64,000 nucleotides of DNA from JACRDG01 sp963760985 (GTDB taxonomy: Bacteria; Desulfobacterota; Desulfomonilia; Desulfomonilales; Desulfomonilaceae). Under the pieces are notes generated by a model. It did no database searches. It was not told where the DNA came from and saw nothing but the letters and a program-made list of their open reading frames with translations. Below, one piece after another: positions 18,535-26,593 of this stretch (position 1 is its first letter; each line of letters begins with the position of its first letter). The translations under genes and the position numbers were made by a program. Location: NCBI GenBank assembly GCA_963760985.1, contig CAVXFM010000017.1, positions 558,001 through 622,000 on the forward strand, read 5' to 3'.

Positions 18535-19149
18535 GATATTCCTGAAATAGATTTTGAATCGGTAAATGCACTGCTGGAGGAGAGTCCGAGGATCATACCG
18601 GCAGCACTTGTGATTTTTCGGCAAAGCGGTCCATGATCCAGCGCGGAAAAGGTCCTCGGTTGGACAATGGTCCTGCTGATCCTGCGACCAATCGAGAGAC
18701 GATTGGCACCCTATGATGACACGGTGCGCCGGTTAGTTCGGCGCGACGTTGACTCGGTATGACTCGGGCGGCGATTCCCACGCTCTGCCGTCGGTTTTCA
18801 ACGGAGGAGGTGTCCGTGTTGCCGGCCCCGAGGTAGACTTACTTTCCGGAGGAGGGTATCTTGACCCGCGTGCAAACAAATCCGGTACCATGCAGCTGAA
18901 GCGGAAATCGGATTGCCCTGTTGCGGGGTTACCCCGGCTTAGCAAGTTCTGTGCCAGCAGGCGGGCAGTCCTGAGAGCGGGCTAAATCCATACGCTCCTG
19001 CTCGGAAAACCTCGCACTACCGTCCAGGCAAAAGGGCTGACAATGGAAAGAAATGGCACAAAATGGAAAGAAATGGAAAGAAGTGGAAAGAAGTGGCAAC
19101 CGGCTTTCCAGTCCTGGAAAAAAACTTCCATGTACCGAAGCGATCAGCC
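18535..19149. other. Intergenic region upstream of the Fis-type gene
   Basis: About 615 bp between the end of the NtrC-type gene and the small Fis-type gene, without a convincing reading frame. Its most striking content is a six-unit 10-bp repeat at 19041-19100, listed separately, directly followed by TTTCCA-GTCC-TGGAAA dyad symmetry. Confidence 0.5.
19041..19100. repeat. Six 10-bp tandem repeats, TGGAAAG-type
   Basis: Six consecutive 10-bp units in exact register: CAATGGAAAG, AAATGGCACA, AAATGGAAAG, AAATGGAAAG, AAGTGGAAAG, AAGTGGCAAC. Units 1, 3, 4 and 5 share TGGAAAG; units 2 and 6 carry TGGCA instead. The same hexamer continues as an inverted pair at about 19104-19119. A period of one helical turn puts all copies on one DNA face, as expected for a cooperative protein-binding array upstream of the Fis-type gene and liv operon. 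It could also be a simple slippage product. Confidence 0.75.
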
Positions 19150-20502
19150 TCACGAGCGGAGTTGATAATCTTTGAGCCGTTTTCGGAGAGTAGGTCTGGA
19201 TATCCCCAAGGCCCGGGCTGCAGCCGAGAGGTTCCCTCGGGATTGGGTCATCACGTTGCGGATGTGTTCCCGTTCTATGTCATCGAGCGCGCACAGCCGC
19301 GGTGTCCGGGAAGTCTGGGAGGGCGATTTGATCAACGCAGCCTCGACCGACTCGGTAATCAAGACGTCCCCGCGGGATTCCAGAACGGCTTTGGTGAGGA
19401 CGTTCTTCAGTTCCCTGACATTGCCGGGCCATGAATGGGATTGGAGCATTTCCATTGCCCGTTCTTCCGCTCTCACTACCCGAGTCCCCAGTTCCTGATT
19501 GATCTTGGCCAGAAAAAACTTTATCAATTCGGGAATATCCTGACGTCTGTCCCGCAAGGGCGGAATTTGAATACTGGCCACTCTGAGGCGGAAAAAGAGG
19601 TCTTGCCTGAACAAGTCTTGCCCAACCATTGCCTGCAGATTTCTGTTCGTGGCAGCAGCGATACGTGCATCGAAGCGACGGAGATGACTCCCTCCCACTC
19701 GAGTGAATTCGCGATACTCCAGAAAACGAAGAAATTTGGCCTGAACACTAGGGGAAAGGTCACCCACCTCGTCAAGGAATATGGTTCCTGAGCCAGCCAG
19801 TTCAAGCCGGCCAAGCTTGGATTCAACCGCTCCTGTGAAAGCTCCTTTCTTGTGGCCGAATAATTCGGTCTCGAGGAGGCCTTCCACTAAGGTGGTGCAG
19901 TCTACGGTGACGAAAGGGTGGTCTTTACAAGAGGAAAACTCGTGGATCATGCGGGCAACGAGTTCCTTACCTGTTCCCGTTTCCCCCTCTATGAGCACCG
20001 TGGTACGATTGCACGAGAGGAGTCCGATGGACTTGAATATGGAGCGCATGGCCGGGGTGCTTCCCACGATTCGCTTGAGGAGAATTTGCTCCTGGTCTTC
20101 GCCGAGGAGAGATGGACACGAGAGGGAGGCTTTCGATATGCGCATTCCCTTTGAAACGGCTCGATCCAATTCATCTGCGTCAAGGGGCTTGTGAATATAA
20201 TCATAGGCACCATGTCGCATCGCTTCAATAGTGGTCTCCATGTCGTGATATGCGGTGATCATGATGACCTTGGTCTCCGGTCGATTCGCCATGATGCCCT
20301 TGAGCACTTCCAGACCGGAAAGATCGGGCAGGCGGATGTCCAGAACGACCACCTGCGGATTGGTTTCCAGGCAGATCTTCAGTCCCTGACCGCCGGTTTG
20401 AGCAGTATCTACTTCAAGCCCCTTGTCGCGCAGAAACATCTCTACAGATTCACGAATCGAGGCGTCATCATCCACAACCAGGATTCGATTCAGCTTTTCC
20501 AT
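19150..20502 (-). CDS. NtrC-family sigma54-dependent response regulator
   Basis: 450 residues. Receiver domain (VDDDASIRE; phospho-Asp in VVLDIRLPDLSG; Lys in IHKPLDADEL), AAA+ domain with Walker A GETGTGKE, the sigma54-contacting GAFTGA loop (KKGAFTGAVESK), Walker B IFLDEVGD and Arg finger region RFDARIAAATNR, and a C-terminal Fis-type HTH (LSAAARALGISRPTLRKRL). It overlaps the upstream kinase by 13 nt, so the pair is coupled. Likely activates a sigma54 promoter; the adjacent liv operon is the nearest candidate target. Confidence 0.95.
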   Translation of the reverse strand: MEKLNRILVVDDDASIRESVEMFLRDKGLEVDTAQTGGQGLKICLETNPQVVVLDIRLPDLSGLEVLKGIMANRPETKVIMITAYHDMETTIEAMRHGAYDYIHKPLDADELDRAVSKGMRISKASLSCPSLLGEDQEQILLKRIVGSTPAMRSIFKSIGLLSCNRTTVLIEGETGTGKELVARMIHEFSSCKDHPFVTVDCTTLVEGLLETELFGHKKGAFTGAVESKLGRLELAGSGTIFLDEVGDLSPSVQAKFLRFLEYREFTRVGGSHLRRFDARIAAATNRNLQAMVGQDLFRQDLFFRLRVASIQIPPLRDRRQDIPELIKFFLAKINQELGTRVVRAEERAMEMLQSHSWPGNVRELKNVLTKAVLESRGDVLITESVEAALIKSPSQTSRTPRLCALDDIEREHIRNVMTQSRGNLSAAARALGISRPTLRKRLKDYQLRS

Positions 20503-22091
20503 GGCAATCTCATAGTGAAGCCTGTGCCTCGCCCTTCACGGCTGGTGACCTCAACAGTACCTCCGTGGGCATCGACAATTCGCTTCACGTTAGCGAGGCC
20601 GAGGCCCGTTCCGTGAGCCTTGCTCGTTACGAAGGGTGCAAACAGGTGTGGGATCATATACGGCTCAATCCCTGGACCACTGTCCCGAACACCCAGCTCC
20701 AGGTATCTCTTCCCTTGACGATTTGACGACTTGGCAAACAAGATGATTCGTGAACCTTCGGGGCTCACTTCGATGGAGTTGAGCAAGAGATTGATCAGGG
20801 CCTGCTGGATCTTGTCTCCATCCAGCAGGCACGGGGAAAGGTCCCGGGAGTTTCGTCGCACTATCTTCAGCGAGTTCTCATTGGCCCTTGGTTGCATAAG
20901 ATCTACACAGGCTCCGACGAGTTCCCGCACGTCCACAAGGGATAGTTCCGCTCTCACTGGCCGTGCGATGTCCAAGAGCTGACGGAGGATGCACTCGAGT
21001 CGGGAAACCTCCCGGACTATGATTTCCATCCGGCGTCGGTCAAACCCCTCCAACTCCATCTTACGGCTTAGGATCTGAAGATTCATCTTGATGGACGACA
21101 GGGGATTCCTGATCTCGTGGGATAGGGAAGCGGTCAAGTGTCCGACGTAAGCCAACTGCTCGGTTTCACGGACCTTCTGTTCCATGGCCACCCGTTCGCT
21201 CACGTCCCGACAGATCCCTATGATGACCGATCCTTGACCAAGATCCGCAACACGCGCCTTGATTTCCGTAGCGGAATTCTCAGGTGCACCGCCCAAGCGA
21301 TCATACTCAATAGTGCTTGATGCCGACTGATTGGTTGAAGCATCCAGGTAGGCCTCGCGCAGCCGGTCTCGCCATTCCGGGCCGACAAAGTTGAGGAATG
21401 GTTGACCCATTACTTTTTCGGGTGTGGTTCCGTGCATACGGCAAAAGGCCAAATTAGCGAAGAGAATACGCCCGTTGCGAATGACGAAGTATCCATCGTT
21501 GATTTCTTCCACGAGCGCCTTGTAGCGCCGTTCACTCTCCGACAGCTCCTTGGTACGGATGGCGATCTCGTGTTCCAGGTTGGTCGCGTGGTCACGAATG
21601 GATCGCTCGTGCATGTGCTGGAATCGATCGGAAAACCGGTGAATCGTGTAGGCCAGACAACCGTTCAGAAATTCAGTGGCTCGGGCCACCATCTTGAAAC
21701 GACGCTCTTCAGTGAGCCTCCTCACCACGACGAATCGAAATAATTCAAATGCCTTCTGAACATCCGACAGGGGAAATCCTGCCTCCAAGCGCACTTTCGT
21801 AATGTAATCAATGAACTGATTTATGCGAAAGAAATGGCCTCGGGAAAAACAGTCAAAGTTGGCTTCAAAAGCCTCACTCACCGTGTCCATCAACTCGTCT
21901 CGAGGACGTGTGCGATAGGCCGGAGACAGCGCCATCAGGCGGTCGACCCACTCTTCAATGATGCGAGGCCTTTCGATCGAGAGCCACTTGACAAAAAAGG
22001 GCGGGGCCGTATTACCCTCAAAAAGAAGTGCTGCATCAGTCGTGATGTCTTCGGGGCAATCTGAAACCGGGGCAAATAGGTCAGTTGTCAT
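20490..22091 (-). CDS. PAS-domain histidine kinase, NtrB-like
   Basis: 533 residues, no clear membrane helix, so cytoplasmic. The N-terminal 170 residues resemble a helical sensor domain of RsbRD/globin-like type (ALSPAYRTRPRDELMDTV). A PAS domain follows (GYFVIRNGRILFANLAFCRM), then the dimerisation box SLSHEIRNPLSSIK with the phospho-His, N box LLLNSIEVSP, DSGPGI and GTGLGLANVK. Cognate kinase of the overlapping NtrC-type regulator. GGAAG precedes the ATG. Confidence 0.93.
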   Translation of the reverse strand: MTTDLFAPVSDCPEDITTDAALLFEGNTAPPFFVKWLSIERPRIIEEWVDRLMALSPAYRTRPRDELMDTVSEAFEANFDCFSRGHFFRINQFIDYITKVRLEAGFPLSDVQKAFELFRFVVVRRLTEERRFKMVARATEFLNGCLAYTIHRFSDRFQHMHERSIRDHATNLEHEIAIRTKELSESERRYKALVEEINDGYFVIRNGRILFANLAFCRMHGTTPEKVMGQPFLNFVGPEWRDRLREAYLDASTNQSASSTIEYDRLGGAPENSATEIKARVADLGQGSVIIGICRDVSERVAMEQKVRETEQLAYVGHLTASLSHEIRNPLSSIKMNLQILSRKMELEGFDRRRMEIIVREVSRLECILRQLLDIARPVRAELSLVDVRELVGACVDLMQPRANENSLKIVRRNSRDLSPCLLDGDKIQQALINLLLNSIEVSPEGSRIILFAKSSNRQGKRYLELGVRDSGPGIEPYMIPHLFAPFVTSKAHGTGLGLANVKRIVDAHGGTVEVTSREGRGTGFTMRLPWKS

Positions 22092-22195
22092 GGCCTTCCT
22101 CTCCGTTGCACGGCCGGAAGACTTGCTGGCGGTGTGAACTGAACAAGGCGGCTCGGCGCAAGCTCTTTTCTCACTCGCTTCCGCAGGTGCCCCAC

Positions 22196-22224
22196 ATTAT
22201 AGAACTGGCTGTCTTCCAGGTCAA
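22196..22224 (-). promoter_or_regulatory. Predicted sigma70 promoter of the PAS kinase/NtrC operon
   Basis: On the minus strand TTGACC (22219-22224), a 17-bp spacer and TATAAT (22196-22201). The -10 is a perfect consensus and the -35 matches five of six. It lies about 105 bp before the kinase ATG. The remainder of the 376-bp gap (22092-22467) shows nothing else I can support. Confidence 0.75.
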
Positions 22225-22467
22225 ACCGTTCTCCAGGAGGCCGAAATCCCGGACTCAATCAGCACTGGTGGGAACATGCGAAGAAGTGTGCGGTACCTGT
22301 CTCGTGTTGTGTTGGTTCCTGACGAGCACTCGTCATCGACCGCCCGGTCCATCAGCTTCATCCTCGCATACCAATTCGCTTTCGATTGTACAACTTAGCG
22401 AAGGCCGCAGTCTGGGGCCCCCTTCGCTACGCGAGATTCAGTAGGCCCTTGCCACCCTCTTTGTTGA

Positions 22468-23481
22468 TCATTCCTCAGGCTCCTTTGCTTGGAAACTTAG
22501 CAACGGCTTATCAAAATAATGCCAGGCGACAAGGTCGATCATGGCCGACAAGGTGACATTGCGACTCTTCCGCTCAGCCTCGATCAGATCCATGAGTGAT
22601 TTGTCGATGGTGCCGGCAATCTTTACTCGGGTGCCGAGCTTCTTTAGGCCTCGCAAGGGTGCTGCCGGCGGCGGTTCGGGAAGTTCATCCGGCCGATCCC
22701 GAGGTTGTTGGGCATCCTGCAGGGATTGTTTGAGCTCGAAACTGAAAGCGTCCGCCACGCTGATCAGTTCCTTTCGGAATGCTTCGGAGAGTGCTGTCAG
22801 CTCTATTCTGAATCTTTCGGACAGTTCACCCAAGGCCAAGTCCAGTTCGCCTCTCGTTACCGCTTCCTCACCGTCGGTGGGTTGTCTCGGGTTGTGAGAC
22901 CCTTTCTGAATAGATGGGTCCTGGAAGTCTGAAAGGGTCGGACCGGTTCCGATAGTCGCTATTCCTGACTTTGTCGGAGAGTTTCCGTCATATTGAAGGC
23001 CAGGAGTTGCCGAGGCCTCTATGATTTCTGGTGGCACAAATGTCGGGAAGGCTCTGCCTTCGTTGGCGTCTATGGTTCTCGCTACGGTTTCCAGGCTAAA
23101 CTGCTCTCCCGCTTCTGTGGTGAAACCTTCTTGTGTGAGGACCGCAACGATGGCCGGGACGGGTATCCCCTCGTTCCAGAGTTCCACGATTCTTTGAGTG
23201 GTCGGGTCTGTTGCCCTGTCAGCCATGAGTGCGCGGCAGATGTCAATCAATGTATCTTTGTGCTCGCTCCAGTACCGTGAAGCGTTGGTTTTGCGCCACG
23301 GTTTCTCTTTGGCCGTCCTTACCGCGGTCTCGTTAAGCCTTTCGCACACGTCAGGCCACAACTCGTCTGGAATTCCTCCCTGGATGCTGTCGATGGCAAG
23401 CCCCCTCTCTTCAGCTACGGCCACAACCCCTGCAGCGAAGGCAGTCAGCAAGGCTCCCTTGTCCTCTTCTTTGGTGCTCAT
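22468..23481 (-). CDS. Unknown protein with C-terminal ribbon-helix-helix-like domain
   Basis: 337 residues. Residues about 90-145 (RIVELWNEGIPVPAIVAVL, then EGFTTEAGEQFSLETVARTI) look like the helical domain that follows the catalytic part of serine recombinases, but the catalytic domain is absent. A low-complexity linker follows, then a predicted coiled coil (LALGELSERFRIELTALSEA) and a Pro-rich stretch (PEPPPAAP). The C-terminus (VKIAGTIDKSLMDLIEAER...LSAMIDLVAWHY) has the beta-helix-helix pattern of Arc/MetJ-like DNA-binding proteins. Likely a DNA-binding accessory protein of a plasmid-like or integrated element. I do not recognise the full architecture. Confidence 0.72.
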   Translation of the reverse strand: MSTKEEDKGALLTAFAAGVVAVAEERGLAIDSIQGGIPDELWPDVCERLNETAVRTAKEKPWRKTNASRYWSEHKDTLIDICRALMADRATDPTTQRIVELWNEGIPVPAIVAVLTQEGFTTEAGEQFSLETVARTIDANEGRAFPTFVPPEIIEASATPGLQYDGNSPTKSGIATIGTGPTLSDFQDPSIQKGSHNPRQPTDGEEAVTRGELDLALGELSERFRIELTALSEAFRKELISVADAFSFELKQSLQDAQQPRDRPDELPEPPPAAPLRGLKKLGTRVKIAGTIDKSLMDLIEAERKSRNVTLSAMIDLVAWHYFDKPLLSFQAKEPEE

Positions 23482-23660
23482 GATTCGTTGCTCCCTTGTT
23501 CGTCGGCCATGTGGTTCACGAGTTGCTGTCGCCGCTCTCGTTGCTCTGGGGCCTGGCCTTTCAGGACGGCCACAAGTTCGCGGAAGACGGAGTTATCTTC
23601 CCACACGGGAAGTTCCGGTTGCTCGGCCCGCATCCTTTTGATTGAGCCTGACTCTTCCAT
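23478..23660 (-). CDS. Small charged protein upstream of the ribbon-helix-helix gene
   Basis: 60 residues, MEESGSIKRMRAEQPELP..., strongly charged and predicted helical (LVAVLKGQAPEQRERRQQLV). Its stop overlaps the next start by 4 nt (ATGA), which supports real translation and coupling. GAGG lies a few bases before the ATG. No family recognised. Confidence 0.55.
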   Translation of the reverse strand: MEESGSIKRMRAEQPELPVWEDNSVFRELVAVLKGQAPEQRERRQQLVNHMADEQGSNES

Positions 23661-23903
23661 GATGCCTCATGCAGCCAAATCCCATGGGATGCGGCCACGC
23701 CACGGTGCCACGTCTTCGAGAAGACATCGCGTTACGCAACAGCCTCCTCATTCCGAAACCACTTGATACCACATAGTGCGCCCTTTGTTCCGCTTAGTCG
23801 AGAAAATGTCTGATAGTCTCTGAAGAATGGCACCAGGCAGACAGGGAATGGCGCATGCATACTTCTGATGCTTTCAGAGAGTTTCGGAACAGTGAAGGCT
23901 CCA

Positions 23904-23947
23904 ACCGCCTAAAGGCGGTGGCTTCAGGGTGTCGACTGAAAGTCGAC
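23904..23947. repeat. IS200-type right-end hairpins
   Basis: Two perfect hairpins directly after the tnpA stop: ACCGCC-TAAA-GGCGGT (23904-23919) and GTCGAC-TGAAA-GTCGAC (23931-23947). The first shares its CGCC-TAAA-GGCG core with the hairpin at the other end of the element, as expected for the subterminal structures recognised by Y1 transposases. Confidence 0.7.
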
Positions 23948-23948
23948 C

Positions 23949-24392
23949 TCACCCGTCGTCGCCAATCTGGAAGTCGTCATCGCGGCCCCGCTCCATCTTG
24001 TCCTGCATCTCGATGTATTGAGCGATGACGTCGTCGGTGACGTTGCCACTGCTTGCAACGAAGTATCCGCGGGCCCACAGATGCCGCCCCCAGAATTGAC
24101 GGGCCAGGGTTCGATATTCACTGAGCAGTTTGCGGGAACTCCTACCCTTAAGGCGCTTCAGCAGGGTCGATACAGACACGTGAGGAGGTACCGAAGCAAG
24201 GATATGCACATGGTCTTTGGAGACATGACCCTTGATAATGTCAACATCCATGGCCTTACAGGTCTCCCTGAGCAGATCCCTAAGGCGAACTGCTACCTCG
24301 CCGTGAAGCACCGGCTTGCGGTATTTGGTGATCCATACCATGTGAAACTTGAGGTCATAGACGGCATGAGATGTCTTGCGGTAATGTTCCAT
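23949..24392 (-). CDS. tnpA: IS200/IS605-type Y1 transposase TnpA
   Basis: 147 residues, normal length for TnpA. The HUH motif is HVHILASV (residues about 61-68), and the catalytic tyrosine is the one in YIEMQDKM near residue 126. The start YDLKFHMVWITKYRKPVL is family-typical. No tnpB/iscB partner is present, so this is a stand-alone IS200-like element. Hairpins with a shared CGCCTAAAGGCG core flank it. The start codon is enclosed in a 9-bp hairpin (see finding), consistent with the translational repression known for IS200. Confidence 0.95.
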   Translation of the reverse strand: MEHYRKTSHAVYDLKFHMVWITKYRKPVLHGEVAVRLRDLLRETCKAMDVDIIKGHVSKDHVHILASVPPHVSVSTLLKRLKGRSSRKLLSEYRTLARQFWGRHLWARGYFVASSGNVTDDVIAQYIEMQDKMERGRDDDFQIGDDG

Positions 24393-24403
24393 GATACCGC
24401 AAG
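24375..24403 (-). promoter_or_regulatory. Hairpin enclosing the tnpA start codon
   Basis: CTTGCGGTA (24375-24383) and TACCGCAAG (24395-24403) form a perfect 9-bp stem with an 11-nt loop. The tnpA ATG (24390-24392, minus strand) lies in the loop, and any ribosome site lies in the stem. In the mRNA this would hinder initiation, as is established for IS200 in Salmonella; here it is inference from the fold. Confidence 0.7.
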
Positions 24404-24414
24404 CCTACTAAAGT

Positions 24415-24432
24415 CTTCGCCTAAAGGCGAGG
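24415..24432. repeat. IS200-type left-end hairpin
   Basis: TCGCC-TAAA-GGCGA with flanking wobble/CG pairs, about 25 bp before the tnpA start codon. Its loop and inner stem match the right-end hairpin at 23904-23919, marking the left end of the element. Confidence 0.65.
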
Positions 24433-25710
24433 GTTTTTCTCCCATTCCCCGAAGGGGACAATAACCGCGAGTTCTTATATTCCTGAATTGGTCAGATCGC
24501 GAAAGACTGTTACCCGAGGGAACCTTCAAAGACCGCGGTTCAGCGCTATCCGGGGCTAAAAGGGCGGGTTATGGGATGCTAGGGAACCAGCCACAGAGTT
24601 GAGTGTCCATCAAGTTGAGGCGTAGGATCGGTTATACAAGTAGACTCGCGTCTCTGTGGTCCGGGCCCACTGACCTCGAAAGATTTTGAAGGGCCCGGCG
24701 TACCCGTGTTGAGGTCCCGCCGGTAAGCCTTGACGTTGCGAGTCTCCCGAACACCGCGCCTCTCGCTTTTTTCATCCTGCCGCTTACCTTCCCATGACGG
24801 AAGTGCAGTTACGGAGGACAACGGAACCAGCCACGAGTTCGGGTGTCATAATGGACCAGGCGTAGGACCGCGGAGTTCCTTCCCCCCTTTTCTCCCCGGT
24901 GTCTCGGCTAACCCCAGGCTTGCAGCTCACAATTGCAGGTCACCCCCCGGGACGTTTCAAAGAACCCTGCGCCCCCTGCCTTATCAGCTCCGCTCGTCTC
25001 ACGGATTTGCCCGAAATCCTCAAAGGCCGTGTTTCGGGACGCGCTGAGATGCACGTTCCCCTCCTGGCATAGGTTACCCTGCGCGGGAGGTTCAAAATCG
25101 CTCACACGCGCGCAGGTTGCGTGTCTGTGTCTGTGCCAGGACAAGGCCCAAACAGCTACCCCTTACAAATAGGTTCAGTGAGGAAACGCCATAAGACATG
25201 CTAATTTCTTAGGATTTCAGGAGGCGATACGGATTCGCTGTCACCTGTCTAAAGGCTTAGGGCTGTGGGGCTCCTGAGCTCAGCGAGGCTGGGCGTCCGT
25301 CGCGAAGGAGACATGGCGGCTCATTTACTTACTTTTGCGCAAACTGGCATGAGTACCCGAGCACTGCAGCACGGGGGTGATCGTCACCGCATCCCGTGGG
25401 CCCGTTTTGGTCTGCTGGCTGACATGCTGATCCCTCGTGTCCACGCGTTGCATCGGTATTCCACCGGCCGCTATTGCGTGATGCACCCGAAGTAGGATCC
25501 GCATGCGTGAAACCAAGTAGTATGGATCTGTGCGGGGGCGCCGTATATCCCGCGTTCCTGCCGCGACCGTCCGACGGAAATACGCAAAAAACTGGTGGAC
25601 AAGGCTGCGCAGATGCGATAGAGAAAGGTGCCGCAGCACAAAGCATTGAATGGATGGGCAGTCGCACTATTGCTCAAGAGGGCCTCGGCCTGGGGATTAC
25701 GGAAATAGGA
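24433..25710. other. Non-coding accessory region with imperfect repeats
   Basis: About 1.28 kb between the IS200-type element and the GIY-YIG/HU gene, with no frame I can defend. It contains an imperfect direct repeat of about 48 bp (24583-24630 and 24823-24870) and a CCGGGCCC/GGGCCCGG stem (24661-24668 with 24691-24698, 22-nt loop). A 76-codon frame at 25265-25495 has no recognisable features. The repeats and hairpin may reflect a structured RNA or remnants of a mobile element. Confidence 0.5.
24583..24870. repeat. Imperfect direct repeat, about 48 bp, two copies 240 bp apart
   Basis: Both copies begin GGAACCAGCCAC, continue with GAGTT and GTGTC, and end GGCGTAGGA followed by CG; the middle is degenerate. 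Copies are at 24583-24630 and 24823-24870. On the minus strand both translate to a sequence ending in WLVP, but the second copy has a stop in that frame, so coding is not supported. Confidence 0.65.
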
Positions 25711-26304
25711 ATGTCGTGGTTCGTCTATATCCTTCGATGCGTCGACCATAGCCTGTACCGTGGGGTTACCACTGACCTGAACCGCCGCGTGAAGGCACAC
25801 AACGCCGGAACAGGGGCTCGTTACACTCGGTCGAGGCTGCCGGTGCAGTTGGTCTGGTTTGCTGAGGCGCAGAATAAGTCGGATGCGTTCACGCAAGAGT
25901 TCAGGATCAAGCGGCTACACAAGAATGAAAAGGAGCTTCTCGCAGCGTGTCCGAAGGTTCCGAGTGTGAAGACTCACAGTTCAACGGGAGGTAAGGGGAT
26001 GACAAAGGCGGAAATCGTGGCAAAGTTGGCAGAAGATGCGAACGTTACCAAGAAGGTAGCGGCAGCGATGCTCGACTCCTTGGTAAAGACTCTGCAAAAG
26101 GGCATAAAGGACGACGGTAAGGTTCGCATTGACGGGCTTGGCACCTTCGTGGTGGTAGAGCGAAAAGCCCGTATGGGGGTGAATCCGCAGACGCAGGCCA
26201 AAATCAAGATTCCGGCGACCAAGGCCCCCGCGTTTCGGGCTGCCAAGGCACTCAAAGAAGCCGTGAAAGAAGTTCCCAAGAAGGCCGGGAAAAAGAGTAA
26301 GTGA
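25711..26304 (+). CDS. GIY-YIG endonuclease-like domain fused in frame to an HU-type DNA-binding protein
   Basis: 197 residues from the ATG at 25711. Residues 1-80 are a YhbQ/UvrC-like GIY-YIG domain: VYILRC...LYRGVT, Arg in TTDLNRRV and Glu in FTQEFRIKRL are in place. Residues 97-197 are a complete HU/IHF protein: MTKAEIVAKLA, VRIDGLGTFVVVER, and FRAAKALKEAV, with a Lys-rich tail. No stop separates them. An internal ATG at 25999 has GGGAGGT 8 nt upstream, so HU may also be made alone. GIY-YIG proteins of this family nick branched or damaged DNA; HU bends DNA. Either a true fusion or stop-codon loss between two genes. Confidence 0.85.
   Translation: MSWFVYILRCVDHSLYRGVTTDLNRRVKAHNAGTGARYTRSRLPVQLVWFAEAQNKSDAFTQEFRIKRLHKNEKELLAACPKVPSVKTHSSTGGKGMTKAEIVAKLAEDANVTKKVAAAMLDSLVKTLQKGIKDDGKVRIDGLGTFVVVERKARMGVNPQTQAKIKIPATKAPAFRAAKALKEAVKEVPKKAGKKSK
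25999..26304 (+). CDS. Possible internally initiated HU protein
   Basis: 101 residues, the usual HU length plus a Lys-rich tail (PKKAGKKSK). The ATG at 25999 is in frame within the GIY-YIG/HU gene and has a better ribosome-binding site (GGGAGGT, 8 nt spacing) than the upstream start at 25711. If used, the cell makes both the fusion and a normal HU. Listed separately as an alternative product of the same frame. Confidence 0.6.
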   Translation: MTKAEIVAKLAEDANVTKKVAAAMLDSLVKTLQKGIKDDGKVRIDGLGTFVVVERKARMGVNPQTQAKIKIPATKAPAFRAAKALKEAVKEVPKKAGKKSK

Positions 26305-26593
26305 TCGGTACGTACGGGGCGCGGCTGAGCGTGTATGCGATGTCAGCGTGACGACGATGTCCGTCAAGTTCCGCGTTTCTTTGTGCTTGGCTACGTCGTC
26401 CCCCCGTAGCGTTTCGGCAGTTTTGATCCCAGGTGCACTGAACGCCAAGCCAATCTTTCCGTGGGAAGAAGGGGCTGCTCGCCTCATGGCGTGCCAGGTG
26501 TGGCAGGTTGGTCTGACGAAGCAAAGGCGCTCCTCTTCAGTGCGCTTGTTTTCGTACGTCAGGATCTCAGGGCTCTCGTGACAAACCGAGAGC

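Noticed and set aside
24579..24821. 80-codon minus-strand frame across the imperfect repeats
   Set aside because: The repeat copies do not preserve the frame (one has a stop), and there is no ribosome site.
25265..25495. 76-codon plus-strand frame upstream of the GIY-YIG/HU gene
   Set aside because: An internal ATG has AAGGAG, but only 2 nt away; no conserved sequence seen.
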